A stretch of 64,000 bases of DNA, taken from positions 2,351,762 through 2,415,761 of the forward strand of contig NZ_LT985808.1 of the NCBI RefSeq assembly GCF_900291465.1, given 5' to 3'. Below the pieces are notes generated by a model that saw only the letters and a program-made list of their open reading frames with translations, had not been told where the DNA came from and searched no databases. Positions 1 to 8,312 of the stretch are shown piece by piece. This stretch comes from Bacteroides sp. Marseille-P3684. GTDB lineage: Bacteria; Bacteroidota; Bacteroidia; Bacteroidales; Bacteroidaceae. The translations under genes were made by a program, and so were the position numbers. Each line of letters begins with the position of its first letter. The stretch's first letter is position 1.

Positions 1-230
1 GGTGTATAAGGAACTTGAACGGGTCATCAGAGAAGTCGGCATGAAGATGAGCGTTGACAAGGTTCTTGAAATCGCCAAGACAATAACGACGCTCAGAATA
101 AGGCTGCCCAACGGCTCGGTATATACTGAGACTCTATTCACAACACCACAGCAGGAGACCATCAAACCATTGTTGGAGGCATTAGATCAAGACAAAAATA
201 AAGCAGGGTGACGCATTGTCAAAGTCAGGA
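1..230 (+). mobile_element. 3' end of IS1634-like insertion sequence, copy 1 (cut by window edge)
   Basis: The last 230 bases of an insertion sequence that begins outside the window. By eye it matches the reverse complement of the element at 14966-16651, with two differences: base 2, and a synonymous C/T in the TTA/CTA leucine codon. It ends in tgtcaaagtcagga, the complement of the terminal repeat of the second copy, which fixes the element end at base 230. The two copies lie in opposite orientation. The left flank is not visible, so its target duplication cannot be checked. Confidence 0.9.
2..211 (+). CDS. IS1634-like transposase, C-terminal 69 residues (partial)
   Basis: The C-terminal part of a DDE transposase; the rest lies upstream of the window. 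The visible residues match the last 69 of the 516-residue transposase at 14985-16535, except that the first codon is GTG here and ATG there. It is therefore an internal codon, not a start. The frame ends at TGA 19 bases before the terminal inverted repeat. No catalytic residue of the DDE fold is in this part, so activity of the copy cannot be judged from this window. Confidence 0.9.
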   Translation: MYKELERVIREVGMKMSVDKVLEIAKTITTLRIRLPNGSVYTETLFTTPQQETIKPLLEALDQDKNKAG

Positions 231-254
231 AGCAATTCCTTGTTTTTTCTTAGT

Positions 255-300
255 TGACGTGGATAATACGAGTCTGTTTGTGACCCTGTTATCCGCGTCA
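255..300. repeat. Imperfect 12-bp inverted repeat after the insertion sequence
   Basis: Arms 255-266 (tgacgtggataa) and 289-300 (ttatccgcgtca) pair at 11 of 12 positions with one G-T wobble, around a 22-nt loop. It lies between the end of IS copy 1 and the stop of the acetyltransferase gene. Neither strand has a T-run directly after the stem, so a standard intrinsic terminator is not supported. It could still lie in the 3' end of the acetyltransferase transcript. Confidence 0.5.
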
Positions 301-320
301 GTAGTTATTCAGATTATTTC

Positions 321-815
321 TCACTTCCCGATATATCGCTGATAGGCCAAGCGGGGAGTCCCGTTTGAAACGTAGATAATACCGCAATAGGTAAATCCAT
401 ATTTAGCCACGAGATGTTGTAATATAAGATTATCACGATGAGTATCTACGCGTAAATTATTGCTACGCTCCATGCACCAGCGGAAACAAGCATCCGCTAC
501 TCCCCTCTCTTCTCCGGATGTCGCCAATCGATGAATTGTGGCATACGGCAAATCATTTAGCCAAGCTCCTTGTTCAATATGTGCATAGTTCGGGTCTTCT
601 CCTTCGATATAGCAGAACACACCGACTACTTGTCCGTTTCTCCCCACACAGACATAGCAATGTTTTTGCTCAATCTCTTCCCTAATCAACTGCTCGGAAG
701 GATAGCCGTCAATCCATTGATGGGGATTATTTGTAGCAATCATTAGCTGACGGGCATGAGCAAAAATATCCATCAAGCGAGTCAGATCGCTCAATTCGGC
801 CTTACGTATTTCCAT
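321..815 (-). CDS. GNAT-family N-acetyltransferase
   Basis: A 164-residue protein with the layout of a single GNAT domain: an N-terminal segment starting MEIRKAELSDLTRLM, a central beta strand (YVCVGRNGQVVGVFCY), then GEERGVADACFRWCMER in the place of the acetyl-CoA pyrophosphate-binding loop and helix, and a C-terminal KYGFTYCGIIYV strand typical of the fold. GNAT enzymes transfer an acetyl group from acetyl-CoA to an amine; the substrate cannot be told from the sequence. It is transcribed towards the IS end and lies downstream of the strong aspS terminator, so it is probably expressed separately. The ATG at 815 is the first methionine of a frame that begins directly with the fold. Confidence 0.85.
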   Translation of the reverse strand: MEIRKAELSDLTRLMDIFAHARQLMIATNNPHQWIDGYPSEQLIREEIEQKHCYVCVGRNGQVVGVFCYIEGEDPNYAHIEQGAWLNDLPYATIHRLATSGEERGVADACFRWCMERSNNLRVDTHRDNLILQHLVAKYGFTYCGIIYVSNGTPRLAYQRYIGK

Positions 816-875
816 AAATTTACGATACGAATCAATTATTCCAATCGACTATTATTAAGTTGATGGTGATTGAAT

Positions 876-931
876 AAAAAAGACCCTATTTATGAACCGT
901 TCTAACTGAAATGTCCATAAATAAGGTCTTT
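876..931 (-). terminator. Intrinsic terminator of aspS
   Basis: Arms 879-894 (aaagaccctatttatg) and 916-931 (cataaataaggtcttt) form a 16-bp stem with one mismatch or wobble. On the minus strand it is followed by six T (complement of 876-881). It lies 27 bases after the aspS stop. Confidence 0.9.
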
Positions 932-957
932 ATAACAGAATAGTTATTTTATTCCAA

Positions 958-2718
958 TCACTTTTCCTTCAAGTCAACAATCAAATGTAGTTCGTCCAAT
1001 TGCTTTTGTTCCAAAGCTGCAGGAGCATCCAACATAACGTCACGACCGGAGTTGTTTTTGGGGAATGCAATGCAATCGCGGATGGAATCCAAACCTGCAA
1101 ACAACGATACCCAGCGGTCAAGCCCGTAAGCCAATCCTCCATGAGGAGGAGCTCCATATTTGAACGCATTCATCAGGAAGCCAAACTGCTCTTGCGCGCG
1201 TTCGGGAGTGAATCCCAATATTTCGAACATCTTTGCCTGAAGCTGTGAGTCATGGATACGAATAGAACCACCTCCGACTTCAACACCGTTAACTACCATA
1301 TCATAAGCATCGGCACGAACAGCAGCCGGGTCGGTATCCAATAGAGGAATATCCTCTTCCTTCGGATGGGTAAAGGGATGGTGCATAGCCATCAGACGTC
1401 CCTCTTCATCACTCCACTCAAACATCGGGAAATCTACGACCCATAGGCATGCGAACTTATTTTTATCACGCAATCCCAATTGATTTCCCATTTCCAAGCG
1501 TAGCTCTGAAAGTTGTTTACGAGTTTTCATAGCATCATCACCACTCAGAATCAGGATCAAGTCACCCGGTTGCGCATTGAAGGCTGCTTTCATCTGTTGC
1601 AACACTTCTTGTGAATAGAATTTATCAACACTTGATTTTACATTTCCGTCAGCTTCAACACGAGCATATACCAACCCCTTGGCGCCAATCTGAGGGCGTT
1701 TTACAAAATCCGTCAGTTGGTCAAGCTGTTTACGGGTGTAATGAGAGGCACCTTGGGCACAGATTCCTCCAATATAAGCTGCATTGTCGAACACAGAGAA
1801 TCCATATCCTTTAAGAATGTCCATAAGTTCAACAAAACGCATTCCGAAGCGCAAGTCTGGTTTATCGCTACCATAATATTTCATGGCATCTGCCCAAGGC
1901 ATGCGCAAGAAAGGTTCTGTCAATTCCACTCCACGGAGTTCCTTGAACAAATGTTTGGCCATCCCCTCAAAGGTCTCAATGATATCTTCCTGCTCTACAA
2001 AGCTCATCTCACAGTCGATTTGAGTGAACTCCGGCTGGCGGTCAGCACGCAAATCTTCATCACGGAAACACTTCACAATCTGAAAATAACGGTCCATTCC
2101 AGAAACCATCAGGAGTTGCTTCAATGTTTGTGGTGATTGTGGAAGAGCATAAAATTGCCCCGGGTTCATACGGGAAGGAACGACGAAGTCACGGGCTCCT
2201 TCAGGAGTTGAACCTACCAGCATGGGGGTCTCTATCTCCAAAAAGCCTTTGCTGTCGAGATAACGACGTACTTCCATGGTCATACGGTGGCGCAGTTCCA
2301 GATTCTTGCGTACGGCATTACGTCGCAAATCAAGATAGCGATACTTCATGCGCAAGTCATCACCTCCATCCGTATTGTCTTCAATGGTAAACGGAGGAGT
2401 CAATGCTGTATTCAATACGGTGAGAGTATTGACAATAATTTCAATATCACCTGTTGGAATATGGGTATTCTTATTGGAACGCTCATTGACGGTACCTTTC
2501 ACCTGAATGACGAATTCACGCCCCAGACGATTAGCCTGTCCGCAAAGTGCTGCGTTATTTTCTTCATTAAAAACCAACTGTGTAATGCCATAACGGTCAC
2601 GCAAATCAATAAAAGTCATACCTCCCATCTTGCGTGAACGCTGCACCCAGCCGGCAAGAGTTACTTCTTTACCTGCATCGGAGAGTCTCAGTTCTCCACA
2701 TGTATGTGTTCTGAACAT
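958..2718 (-). CDS. aspS: Aspartate--tRNA ligase
   Basis: Cytoplasmic class IIb aminoacyl-tRNA synthetase that charges tRNA-Asp with aspartate using ATP. The N-terminal OB-fold anticodon-binding domain ([20 protein letters not shown], then [20 protein letters not shown]) is followed by class II motif 1 ([20 protein letters not shown]), motif 2 ([20 protein letters not shown]) and motif 3 ([20 protein letters not shown]). A GAD-type insertion, expected for the long bacterial form, fits the total of 586 residues. The frame extends upstream to a TTG at 2745, but the ATG at 2718 matches the usual N-terminus and is preferred. A TAnnTTTG element precedes it and a strong terminator follows, so it is probably monocistronic. 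Confidence 0.97.
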   Translation of the reverse strand: MFRTHTCGELRLSDAGKEVTLAGWVQRSRKMGGMTFIDLRDRYGITQLVFNEENNAALCGQANRLGREFVIQVKGTVNERSNKNTHIPTGDIEIIVNTLTVLNTALTPPFTIEDNTDGGDDLRMKYRYLDLRRNAVRKNLELRHRMTMEVRRYLDSKGFLEIETPMLVGSTPEGARDFVVPSRMNPGQFYALPQSPQTLKQLLMVSGMDRYFQIVKCFRDEDLRADRQPEFTQIDCEMSFVEQEDIIETFEGMAKHLFKELRGVELTEPFLRMPWADAMKYYGSDKPDLRFGMRFVELMDILKGYGFSVFDNAAYIGGICAQGASHYTRKQLDQLTDFVKRPQIGAKGLVYARVEADGNVKSSVDKFYSQEVLQQMKAAFNAQPGDLILILSGDDAMKTRKQLSELRLEMGNQLGLRDKNKFACLWVVDFPMFEWSDEEGRLMAMHHPFTHPKEEDIPLLDTDPAAVRADAYDMVVNGVEVGGGSIRIHDSQLQAKMFEILGFTPERAQEQFGFLMNAFKYGAPPHGGLAYGLDRWVSLFAGLDSIRDCIAFPKNNSGRDVMLDAPAALEQKQLDELHLIVDLKEK

Positions 2719-2753
2719 TGCGATTAAGTTTTTATGTATTTTCAATTTGCGGA

Positions 2754-2761
2754 CAAAATTA
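2754..2761 (-). promoter_or_regulatory. Bacteroidota -7 element for aspS
   Basis: TAATTTTG on the minus strand matches TAnnTTTG, 35 bases upstream of the aspS ATG. A clear -33 TTTG about 20 nt further upstream was not seen. Confidence 0.5.
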
Positions 2762-2867
2762 GTGAAAATAATAAGGATGAAGCATCATCCGTTGGGAGAA
2801 TATACGGCTAACCTACAAAAAAGCCTTAAAATAACTTCTACTCAGATACTTTTTCAAGCACAAAATA

Positions 2868-2901
2868 AGCCTTGCATGTATAAAACGTAACATGCAAGGC
2901 T
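2868..2901 (-). terminator. Intrinsic terminator of pfkA
   Basis: Perfect 11-bp arms, 2868-2878 (agccttgcatg) and 2891-2901 (catgcaaggct), around a 12-nt loop. The minus strand continues TATTTTGTG. It lies about 30 bases after the pfkA stop. Confidence 0.8.
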
Positions 2902-2931
2902 CATCAAGATTAATTATCCGATTCTATTTAG

Positions 2932-3912
2932 TTAGATAGATAGTTCATTCAAGACATTAATCAGTTCCCGATCAATGGGCTTATTCCGTTTAATAGCCTT
3001 ATTGAAAGGAACATAAACAATCTCATTGTTACTGATTCCGATCATCACATTACGCTGTTCCTCTTTCAGAGCTTCAATGACTGCTACTCCCAGACGGCTT
3101 GCCAAGATACGGTCAAAGGCGCTAGGGGTACCTCCGCGTTGCAAGTGTCCGAGGATTGTCACACGTACATCATATTGCGGATACTCCTTGCGTACACGTT
3201 CTGCATAGTGCATGGCACCACCGCTTTTGGGACTTTCCGACACGATTACGATACTGCTACTCTTGCTTTTACGTACACCACGACCAATAAATTCCTCCAA
3301 CTGGTCAATATCGGTTTCGTCTTCCGGGATTATGGCAGCTTCAGCTCCTGAAGCAATGGCACTGTTTTGTGCCAGGAAACCGGCGTCACGTCCCATTACT
3401 TCTACAAAGAAAATACGATCGTGTGACGTTGCTGTGTCACGTATCTTGTCAACACATTCGATAATAGTATTCAAGGCTGTGTCATAACCAATTGTGGAGT
3501 CGGTTCCATACAAGTCATTGTCAATTGTACCAGGCAATCCGATACAAATCATATTATGCTCATTGGCCAACAGTTGGGCTCCCGATAAGGAACCATTTCC
3601 ACCAATCACAACCAGTGCATCGATTCCATGTGCCTGAAGATTCTCATAAGCTTTCTGACGTCCTTCAGGAGTCATGAATTCTTTCGAACGCGCTGTTTTA
3701 AGAATGGTTCCGCCACGTTGTATAATATTGCTGACACTCTCTGAGGTCAAGTCTTTTATGTCATTGTTAATCAATCCCTCATAGCCCCGATAGATTCCTT
3801 TTACTTTCCATCCGTTGTAAATGGCTGAACGAGTCACCGCACGGATTGCTGCATTCATTCCTGGAGCATCACCCCCGGAGGTTAAGATACCAATACATTT
3901 AATTGTTCCCAT
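2932..3912 (-). CDS. pfkA: ATP-dependent 6-phosphofructokinase
   Basis: Phosphorylates fructose 6-phosphate to fructose 1,6-bisphosphate, the committing step of glycolysis, in the cytoplasm. The 326-residue protein has the short bacterial PfkA length and its motifs: [18 protein letters not shown] at the N-terminus, [20 protein letters not shown] with the catalytic aspartate region, and [12 protein letters not shown]. The nucleotide loop reads [10 protein letters not shown], whereas most ATP-dependent enzymes have GGDGS with an Mg-binding Asp; the family level is certain but the phosphoryl donor preference deserves a check. The ATG at 3912 is preferred to the in-frame start at 3954 because the conserved fold begins there and a promoter element overlaps the longer version. 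Confidence 0.93.
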   Translation of the reverse strand: MGTIKCIGILTSGGDAPGMNAAIRAVTRSAIYNGWKVKGIYRGYEGLINNDIKDLTSESVSNIIQRGGTILKTARSKEFMTPEGRQKAYENLQAHGIDALVVIGGNGSLSGAQLLANEHNMICIGLPGTIDNDLYGTDSTIGYDTALNTIIECVDKIRDTATSHDRIFFVEVMGRDAGFLAQNSAIASGAEAAIIPEDETDIDQLEEFIGRGVRKSKSSSIVIVSESPKSGGAMHYAERVRKEYPQYDVRVTILGHLQRGGTPSAFDRILASRLGVAVIEALKEEQRNVMIGISNNEIVYVPFNKAIKRNKPIDRELINVLNELSI

Positions 3913-3951
3913 GATGTTCTTTTTACCTATGAATAATTTGTTTAGATGCTG

Positions 3952-3984
3952 CAAAAGTAGAAAAAATAGTTGTACGCATGCAAG
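3952..3984 (-). promoter_or_regulatory. Bacteroidota promoter for pfkA
   Basis: TACTTTTG (complement of 3952-3959) matches the -7 element TAnnTTTG. A TTG (complement of 3981-3983) lies 21 nt further upstream as a weak -33 element. Transcription would start about 35 nt before the ATG at 3912, which supports that start. Confidence 0.6.
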
Positions 3985-4057
3985 AATCTTTTCTAATTTA
4001 GAAGCTGTCTATACCTTATTTAATATATGTGTAATAGGTTGCAACAGTCTTTTAAGC

Positions 4058-5140
4058 TCAGAATTTAATCTCTTCCAATATCTGAAGGATACGTTCTGCC
4101 GTACGTCCATCCCAGCGTTCCGGAAGGGAGCCTGTTTTCCACTCTCCTCTTCTCAGAACCCGGAGGGCTTCTGCCAGTTCTTTCATATCCAGACCTACGG
4201 CAACGTTGGTCCCCTGATTTACTGTTTCAGGATGTTCCACATAATCATGTAAGGTAATACAAGGTATTCCGAGAAACGTTGCTTCTTCCGCCACATTGCC
4301 TGAATCTGTGATAATTCCGGCTGCATGTGCTTCCAAATAGCCAAATTGCAAATAAGGCTGGGGAGGCAACAAATGGAGGCGAGACAAATCAAGATGCAAA
4401 GAACGTATCTTATCTGCTACATACGTATGAAGTGGAGCCATGATTGGCAAATCCGTCTCCCGCAAAAGAGTTTCCAACAAATTCTCCAATGTTTCCGGCT
4501 CATCGACCACTGCGCGTCGGTTCAGAGTGAACAACAGGTAGGCTCCGTCAGTGATATCAGCCGGCATATCGGGACGCACGAATCTCTGTCGATTGTAACG
4601 CAATGTATCAATCAGGAGATTACCTACGAAATAGACATGGGCCTGTTCTGTTCCCGTTTGATTCAGGTTGCGATTGGAATTCATCCCCGCAGTAAAGAAA
4701 TAGTCAGATAATCCATCTGTAATCATCCGGTTAACCTCCTTGGGCATATTCATATCAAAGGAACGGATTCCTGCAACCAAATGCGCCACTTTGATGCCTT
4801 TCTTTTTTGCTACGATGGAACATGCCATGGTTGGGGTCATATCATCGACAACCATCACCAAGTCTGTAGGGTGAGCATCCAGGTCATGTGCAAAAGAAAC
4901 CAAGATTCCCGCCAAACGTTCAAAGAAGTCCGTTGCTTCCACATTGAGATATACATCGGGAGCATCCATTCCCAAATCCTCAAACAATGTAGAGTCCAAA
5001 CTTGCATCCTGTCGTGAACCGGTGTAGACCAAACGATATTGAATATCTTTGCCCTGAGCCTGTTCAGCTTTGATTGCACGTGCTAAAGGGGCTATTTTCA
5101 TGAAATTGGGACGTGCGCCGGCAATAATCGTAATCTTCAT
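4058..5140 (-). CDS. UDP-N-acetylglucosamine 2-epimerase-like protein (WecB family, altered active site)
   Basis: A 360-residue protein of the non-hydrolysing UDP-GlcNAc 2-epimerase family, which interconverts UDP-GlcNAc and UDP-ManNAc for surface polysaccharide synthesis. The N-terminal GARPNFMK keeps the Arg10 and Lys15 known from E. coli WecB; VVDDMT aligns with the HGDTxT segment (Asp99/100); ITDSGNVAEEATFLGIP with the UDP-binding TDSGGxQEE loop; and HPETVNQGTNVAVG with the C-terminal signature. The usual HVEAG catalytic loop reads HLVAG, with Val122 (codon GTT) where WecB has an essential Glu. It may therefore have a different activity or substrate, or be inactive. No polysaccharide genes adjoin it. 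Confidence 0.75.
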   Translation of the reverse strand: MKITIIAGARPNFMKIAPLARAIKAEQAQGKDIQYRLVYTGSRQDASLDSTLFEDLGMDAPDVYLNVEATDFFERLAGILVSFAHDLDAHPTDLVMVVDDMTPTMACSIVAKKKGIKVAHLVAGIRSFDMNMPKEVNRMITDGLSDYFFTAGMNSNRNLNQTGTEQAHVYFVGNLLIDTLRYNRQRFVRPDMPADITDGAYLLFTLNRRAVVDEPETLENLLETLLRETDLPIMAPLHTYVADKIRSLHLDLSRLHLLPPQPYLQFGYLEAHAAGIITDSGNVAEEATFLGIPCITLHDYVEHPETVNQGTNVAVGLDMKELAEALRVLRRGEWKTGSLPERWDGRTAERILQILEEIKF

Positions 5141-5213
5141 ACTTAAAAAATGAATATTTAGAGATTTACAGTACTGCTGAATCCTTATAAATTATAGGAG
5201 AGCTAATAGCCCA

Positions 5214-5244
5214 CAAATGTAGAGTATTTTAAGTAATCAAGCAA
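5214..5244 (-). promoter_or_regulatory. Bacteroidota promoter for the WecB-like gene
   Basis: TACATTTG (complement of 5214-5221) matches TAnnTTTG, and a TTG (complement of 5242-5244) lies exactly 20 nt upstream. It predicts a leader of about 70 nt. Confidence 0.6.
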
Positions 5245-5344
5245 CATTCACAATGCACTAAATATCATTTAATAAGCAGGCAGACCTCCTTGTCTGTTGC
5301 CAATCTGGTATTGTCCAGCTTATCATACGGCAGATAAAAAAGTG

Positions 5345-5352
5345 TATATTTG
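5345..5352 (+). promoter_or_regulatory. Bacteroidota -7 element for cobD-cbiB
   Basis: tatatttg matches TAnnTTTG, 30 bases upstream of the ATG at 5383. It leaves no room for a cobalamin riboswitch between promoter and gene. No good -33 element was seen. Confidence 0.55.
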
Positions 5353-5382
5353 CACCGTATAACTAAAAAGATTGTAACAAAA

Positions 5383-6396
5383 ATGATTAACGGACACGGC
5401 GATGACATCCATCACTATACTCATCCGATAACAAGTAATTTCAGTTCCAATGTATACTGCGGAATTGATCATCAAGAGTTATTCCAACGACTTGGCTCTA
5501 AAATTTCATGCCTTTGTAATTATCCTGAACCTGCACCTGTCACGTTAGAAACGGCTTTTGCTGATTTTTTTCAGGTAACCGGGGAGAGCGTATGTGTCAC
5601 CAATGGTGCAACAGAAGCCATTTATCTCATCGCCCAAGCCTTTCGCGGGCGCAAAAGCGCCGTATGGGCACCAACTTTCAGTGAATATGCAGATGCATGT
5701 CGTTTGCATCATCACAAGATTTCCTATTTCTACACCTACGATAGCCTTCCGACAGATGCTGAAGTCGTATGGTTGTGCAATCCAAATAATCCGACAGGAG
5801 AAGTGCGTACCCTGTCCAAATTGAAAGACTGGATATCCTGCAATCCTCACAAACTTTTCGTTATAGACCAGTCTTATGAGGCTTTTACCTTGCATCCGCT
5901 GTATAGCGTTTGTGAAGCAGCAGCTCTACCCAATGTTCTTTTAATTCATTCCCTGACAAAGCATTTTGCTATCCCTGGTCTTCGCATTGGGTATTTGACA
6001 GGACACCCGGAGATATTGCGCGATATACGTGTGCAACGGATGCCATGGTCAGTGAATGCTCTGGCTATTGAAGCGGGGTTTTATGCATTGGAACAACATT
6101 TGTCTCTTCCATTTGACTTGGTTAGCTATCTCAACGAAAAAGAAAAATTTGTAAATGCCTGGAAACAGACCCGAATGGTAGATGTATGGGACAGTGATAC
6201 CCACTTCTTTTTACTTCGTTTGCGTCAAGGTAAGGCTGCTGCGCTCAAAGATTTTCTGGTTCGTGAGTATGGAATATTAATCCGAGATGCATCTAATTTC
6301 CGTGGACTTGACGAAAGTTTTTTCCGTCTCGCCACCCAAACACCCCGTGAAAACAAGATGCTTATCCAGGCATTTATGCACTGGTTGCAACAATAA
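5383..6396 (+). CDS. cobD: L-threonine-O-3-phosphate decarboxylase-like aminotransferase (CobD/CobC type)
   Basis: A fold-type I PLP enzyme of 337 residues. It has FSSNVY near the N-terminus, YPEP as in CobD/HisC enzymes, VTNGATEAIYLIAQAF for cofactor binding, LCNPNNPTGE, and SLTKHFAIPGLRIGYL, whose lysine should form the internal aldimine. In the CobD subfamily the enzyme decarboxylates threonine phosphate to (R)-1-amino-2-propanol phosphate, the linker between the corrin ring and the nucleotide loop of cobalamin. The assignment rests on these motifs and on cbiB beginning 10 bases downstream, the next step of the same branch. Plain histidinol-phosphate aminotransferase is less likely. An upstream in-frame TTG lies within the promoter element, so the ATG at 5383 is used. 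Confidence 0.85.
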   Translation: MINGHGDDIHHYTHPITSNFSSNVYCGIDHQELFQRLGSKISCLCNYPEPAPVTLETAFADFFQVTGESVCVTNGATEAIYLIAQAFRGRKSAVWAPTFSEYADACRLHHHKISYFYTYDSLPTDAEVVWLCNPNNPTGEVRTLSKLKDWISCNPHKLFVIDQSYEAFTLHPLYSVCEAAALPNVLLIHSLTKHFAIPGLRIGYLTGHPEILRDIRVQRMPWSVNALAIEAGFYALEQHLSLPFDLVSYLNEKEKFVNAWKQTRMVDVWDSDTHFFLLRLRQGKAAALKDFLVREYGILIRDASNFRGLDESFFRLATQTPRENKMLIQAFMHWLQQ

Positions 6397-6406
6397 TATT
6401 CATTTT

Positions 6407-7345
6407 ATGTATATCCTTACATCTATATTATCCCTGATTACAGGTTGGAGCCTTGATAAGATTTTTGGAGATCCACCTGCGTTGCCCCATCCGATTGTTG
6501 GCTTTGGCAAACTGATTGCCAAAGGAGAGCGTTGGCTGAATCGTGGAAAATTCCGCCTCCTTAAAGGATCTGTCATGGCTATAACCTTGGTCTTTGGCAT
6601 TTATATTTGTACTTATACGGTTTTACAGGCAACTCAGGAAGCTGGTTGGCCATGGTTTTCTTACCTGCTGTCCTCTGTCTTGATATTCTATTGCTTGGCA
6701 GGTACTACACTCATTCGTGAAGTCCGTGCCGTATTCCGTGCCGTAGAAAGGTCGACAGAGGCAGGGAGAAAGCAAGTGTCCCGCATCGTTGGTCGTGACA
6801 CCCATACGCTATCTTCTCAAGAAATACGAACGGCAGCCCTGGAAACATTGGCCGAAAATTTGAGTGATGGTGTTGTAGCTCCCCTATTCTGGTATCTGCT
6901 GTTAGGAGTTCCCGGAATGATGGCATACAAGATGGTGAATACACTTGATTCCATGATTGGATACAGGACGGAACGCTATAATCTGTTTGGGCGTATTGCC
7001 GCACGTATGGATGATATGGCAAATTACCTGCCGGCACGTCTGACTGCCTTGCTGATGGTCATTGCCTCCGGTCATCTGCAGCTTTTTCATTTTGTAAGGC
7101 AATATGGGAACCAGCATGCCAGTCCCAATTCCGGTTATCCGGAAGCAGCGTTAGCCGGCATCCTGCAGTGCCGTTTTGGAGGCCCGCACGATTATTTTGG
7201 CAATACGGTCTGGAAACCATACATTGGTACCCAAGAGCGGCTTTTGACGACCGTAGACCTGGAACGTTCCCTACAAATCAATATTCGTGTAGAATGCATG
7301 ATGGTATTACTTGTAGTAGCCATACAACTGGTAATGTATCTCTAG
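6407..7345 (+). CDS. cbiB: Adenosylcobinamide-phosphate synthase (CbiB)
   Basis: A 312-residue integral membrane protein of the CbiB/CobD family, which joins aminopropanol phosphate to adenosylcobyric acid. It begins with LSLITGWSLDKIFGDPPALP and HPIVGFGKLI, the family N-terminus, and has hydrophobic segments around residues 1-15, 60-105 and 150-170, plus DGVVAPLFWYLLLGVPG and the conserved YKMVNTLDSMIGYR. It begins 10 bases after the cobD-like gene and is probably co-transcribed. The frame runs back into that gene, but the family N-terminus fixes the ATG at 6407. The remaining loop-assembly genes lie at 31.6-34.4 kb. Confidence 0.93.
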   Translation: MYILTSILSLITGWSLDKIFGDPPALPHPIVGFGKLIAKGERWLNRGKFRLLKGSVMAITLVFGIYICTYTVLQATQEAGWPWFSYLLSSVLIFYCLAGTTLIREVRAVFRAVERSTEAGRKQVSRIVGRDTHTLSSQEIRTAALETLAENLSDGVVAPLFWYLLLGVPGMMAYKMVNTLDSMIGYRTERYNLFGRIAARMDDMANYLPARLTALLMVIASGHLQLFHFVRQYGNQHASPNSGYPEAALAGILQCRFGGPHDYFGNTVWKPYIGTQERLLTTVDLERSLQINIRVECMMVLLVVAIQLVMYL

Positions 7346-7431
7346 AATATGGGAGTGGTTTCGGTACTCAAAAATGACATTACTCAGTAGCAAGAATAAA
7401 GATAACACATGGAATGAGCAGAAATAATACG
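7346..7431. other. Convergent gap after cbiB
   Basis: Short AT-rich gap between the convergent cbiB and thioredoxin-like genes. No clear terminator for cbiB was found; the only evident structure is the minus-strand terminator at 7432-7463. Confidence 0.5.
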
Positions 7432-7463
7432 AAAAACGCCGTACCCCAATTGGATACGACGCC
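7432..7463 (-). terminator. Intrinsic terminator of the thioredoxin-like gene
   Basis: On the minus strand GGCGTCGTATCC pairs with GGGGTACGGCG around a short AATT loop. The 12-bp stem includes several G-U pairs and is followed by TTTTT. It lies about 70 bases after the stop at 7531. Confidence 0.7.
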
Positions 7464-7530
7464 TTGTTGCATACCTCTTTATTTCCTTTGGATAAGGCTT
7501 TCATTGTAACCTTATCAAATCAGTTCCCAA

Positions 7531-8025
7531 CTACTTATTATGAAGATAGTTCGGGAGTTGTTCTACACGAACGTTCATGGCTATAATCACACCATGCTCA
7601 TCCAGTAGATAGTTTTTGAAGCCTTTGTCCAAATGATAGAGACTAAACAAATTCGAAGCTTCACCGTCAGGTTCCACGAAATAACGGGCATTTCCTAAAC
7701 GGTCCTGTTTGAGGGTCTCGTCAAATATTGACTGATAACGGTCAAATGAGACTGAGACCATCTTTACATTCCGTGGCAAGTCATTGAGCGCATGGTCCAG
7801 CAACATATTGTTCACACGTGCCGATGCATCATAACTTGCCCAAAAGCTCAAAAGCACATAGTTACCTTTCAGTGCTTTAAGACAGGCTTTCATATGATGC
7901 TCTTCAATTGAAAAATCGGGAGCTTTGTTTCCAACACTCAGTCCGGTTGTTGGTTTGTCTTTATCAATGAAAGCCGTTAAGGAAAAAAGTAATACTGCAA
8001 CAAAAATCCATCTTACATGTCTCAT
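7531..8025 (-). CDS. Exported thioredoxin-fold (TlpA/AhpC-like) protein lacking the CxxC motif
   Basis: A 164-residue protein with an N-terminal signal peptide or anchor (MRHVRWIFVAVLLFSLTAFI) followed by a redoxin fold: VGNKAPDFSIEEHH, then LKGNYVLLSFWASYDASARV, then VKMVSVSFDR and a C-terminal YLLDEHGVIIAMNVR strand pair. In TlpA/ResA proteins the FWASWC segment carries the redox pair CxxC. Here it reads FWASYDASARV, so both cysteines are absent and disulfide chemistry is not expected. The only other cysteine is near residue 48 (KACLKAL). It may be a binding or chaperone version of the fold. It is probably a single gene, with its own terminator. Confidence 0.8.
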   Translation of the reverse strand: MRHVRWIFVAVLLFSLTAFIDKDKPTTGLSVGNKAPDFSIEEHHMKACLKALKGNYVLLSFWASYDASARVNNMLLDHALNDLPRNVKMVSVSFDRYQSIFDETLKQDRLGNARYFVEPDGEASNLFSLYHLDKGFKNYLLDEHGVIIAMNVRVEQLPNYLHNK

Positions 8026-8272
8026 GCAATATGATTTTAGTTCATACTTATCCGGACCTGCCCTAAAAGATGACAGTGATTTCCATCCGGACTATTACCT
8101 CTTTATCCTCTATCACAATAACAAGAGATAGAAGATATCATAACGATGAAATCCGGGCACAAAGTTCCCACATATTTCGCTAACAGACAAGCATTTTAAA
8201 GAAAATCATGTTTTATAACATATATTGCGCCTTTTTCAAGGAGCATTTTCATTCACTTCCGTCCGAAATAAC
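8026..8272. other. Divergent intergenic region upstream of serB
   Basis: About 250 bases between the divergent thioredoxin-like and serB genes. It is AT-rich and has no convincing ORF. Weak direct repeats of atccgga occur near 8050 and 8090. Nothing was recognised as an RNA element. Confidence 0.4.
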
Positions 8273-8280
8273 TACTTTTG
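8273..8280 (+). promoter_or_regulatory. Bacteroidota -7 element for serB
   Basis: tacttttg matches TAnnTTTG, 32 bases before the serB ATG. No exact -33 TTTG was seen at the right distance. Confidence 0.5.
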
Positions 8281-8312
8281 TTCATTCTAAACCATAACCA
8301 CTGAAGAAAGAT

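Noticed and set aside
255-300. Terminator for the acetyltransferase gene
   Set aside because: The stem is good but neither strand has a T-run after it.
2743-2745. TTG start giving a longer aspS
   Set aside because: The ATG at 2718 matches the conserved N-terminus of the family; the extra nine residues do not.
5141-5382. Cobalamin riboswitch upstream of cobD
   Set aside because: No GCCACTG-type box, and the promoter element lies only 30 bases before the start.
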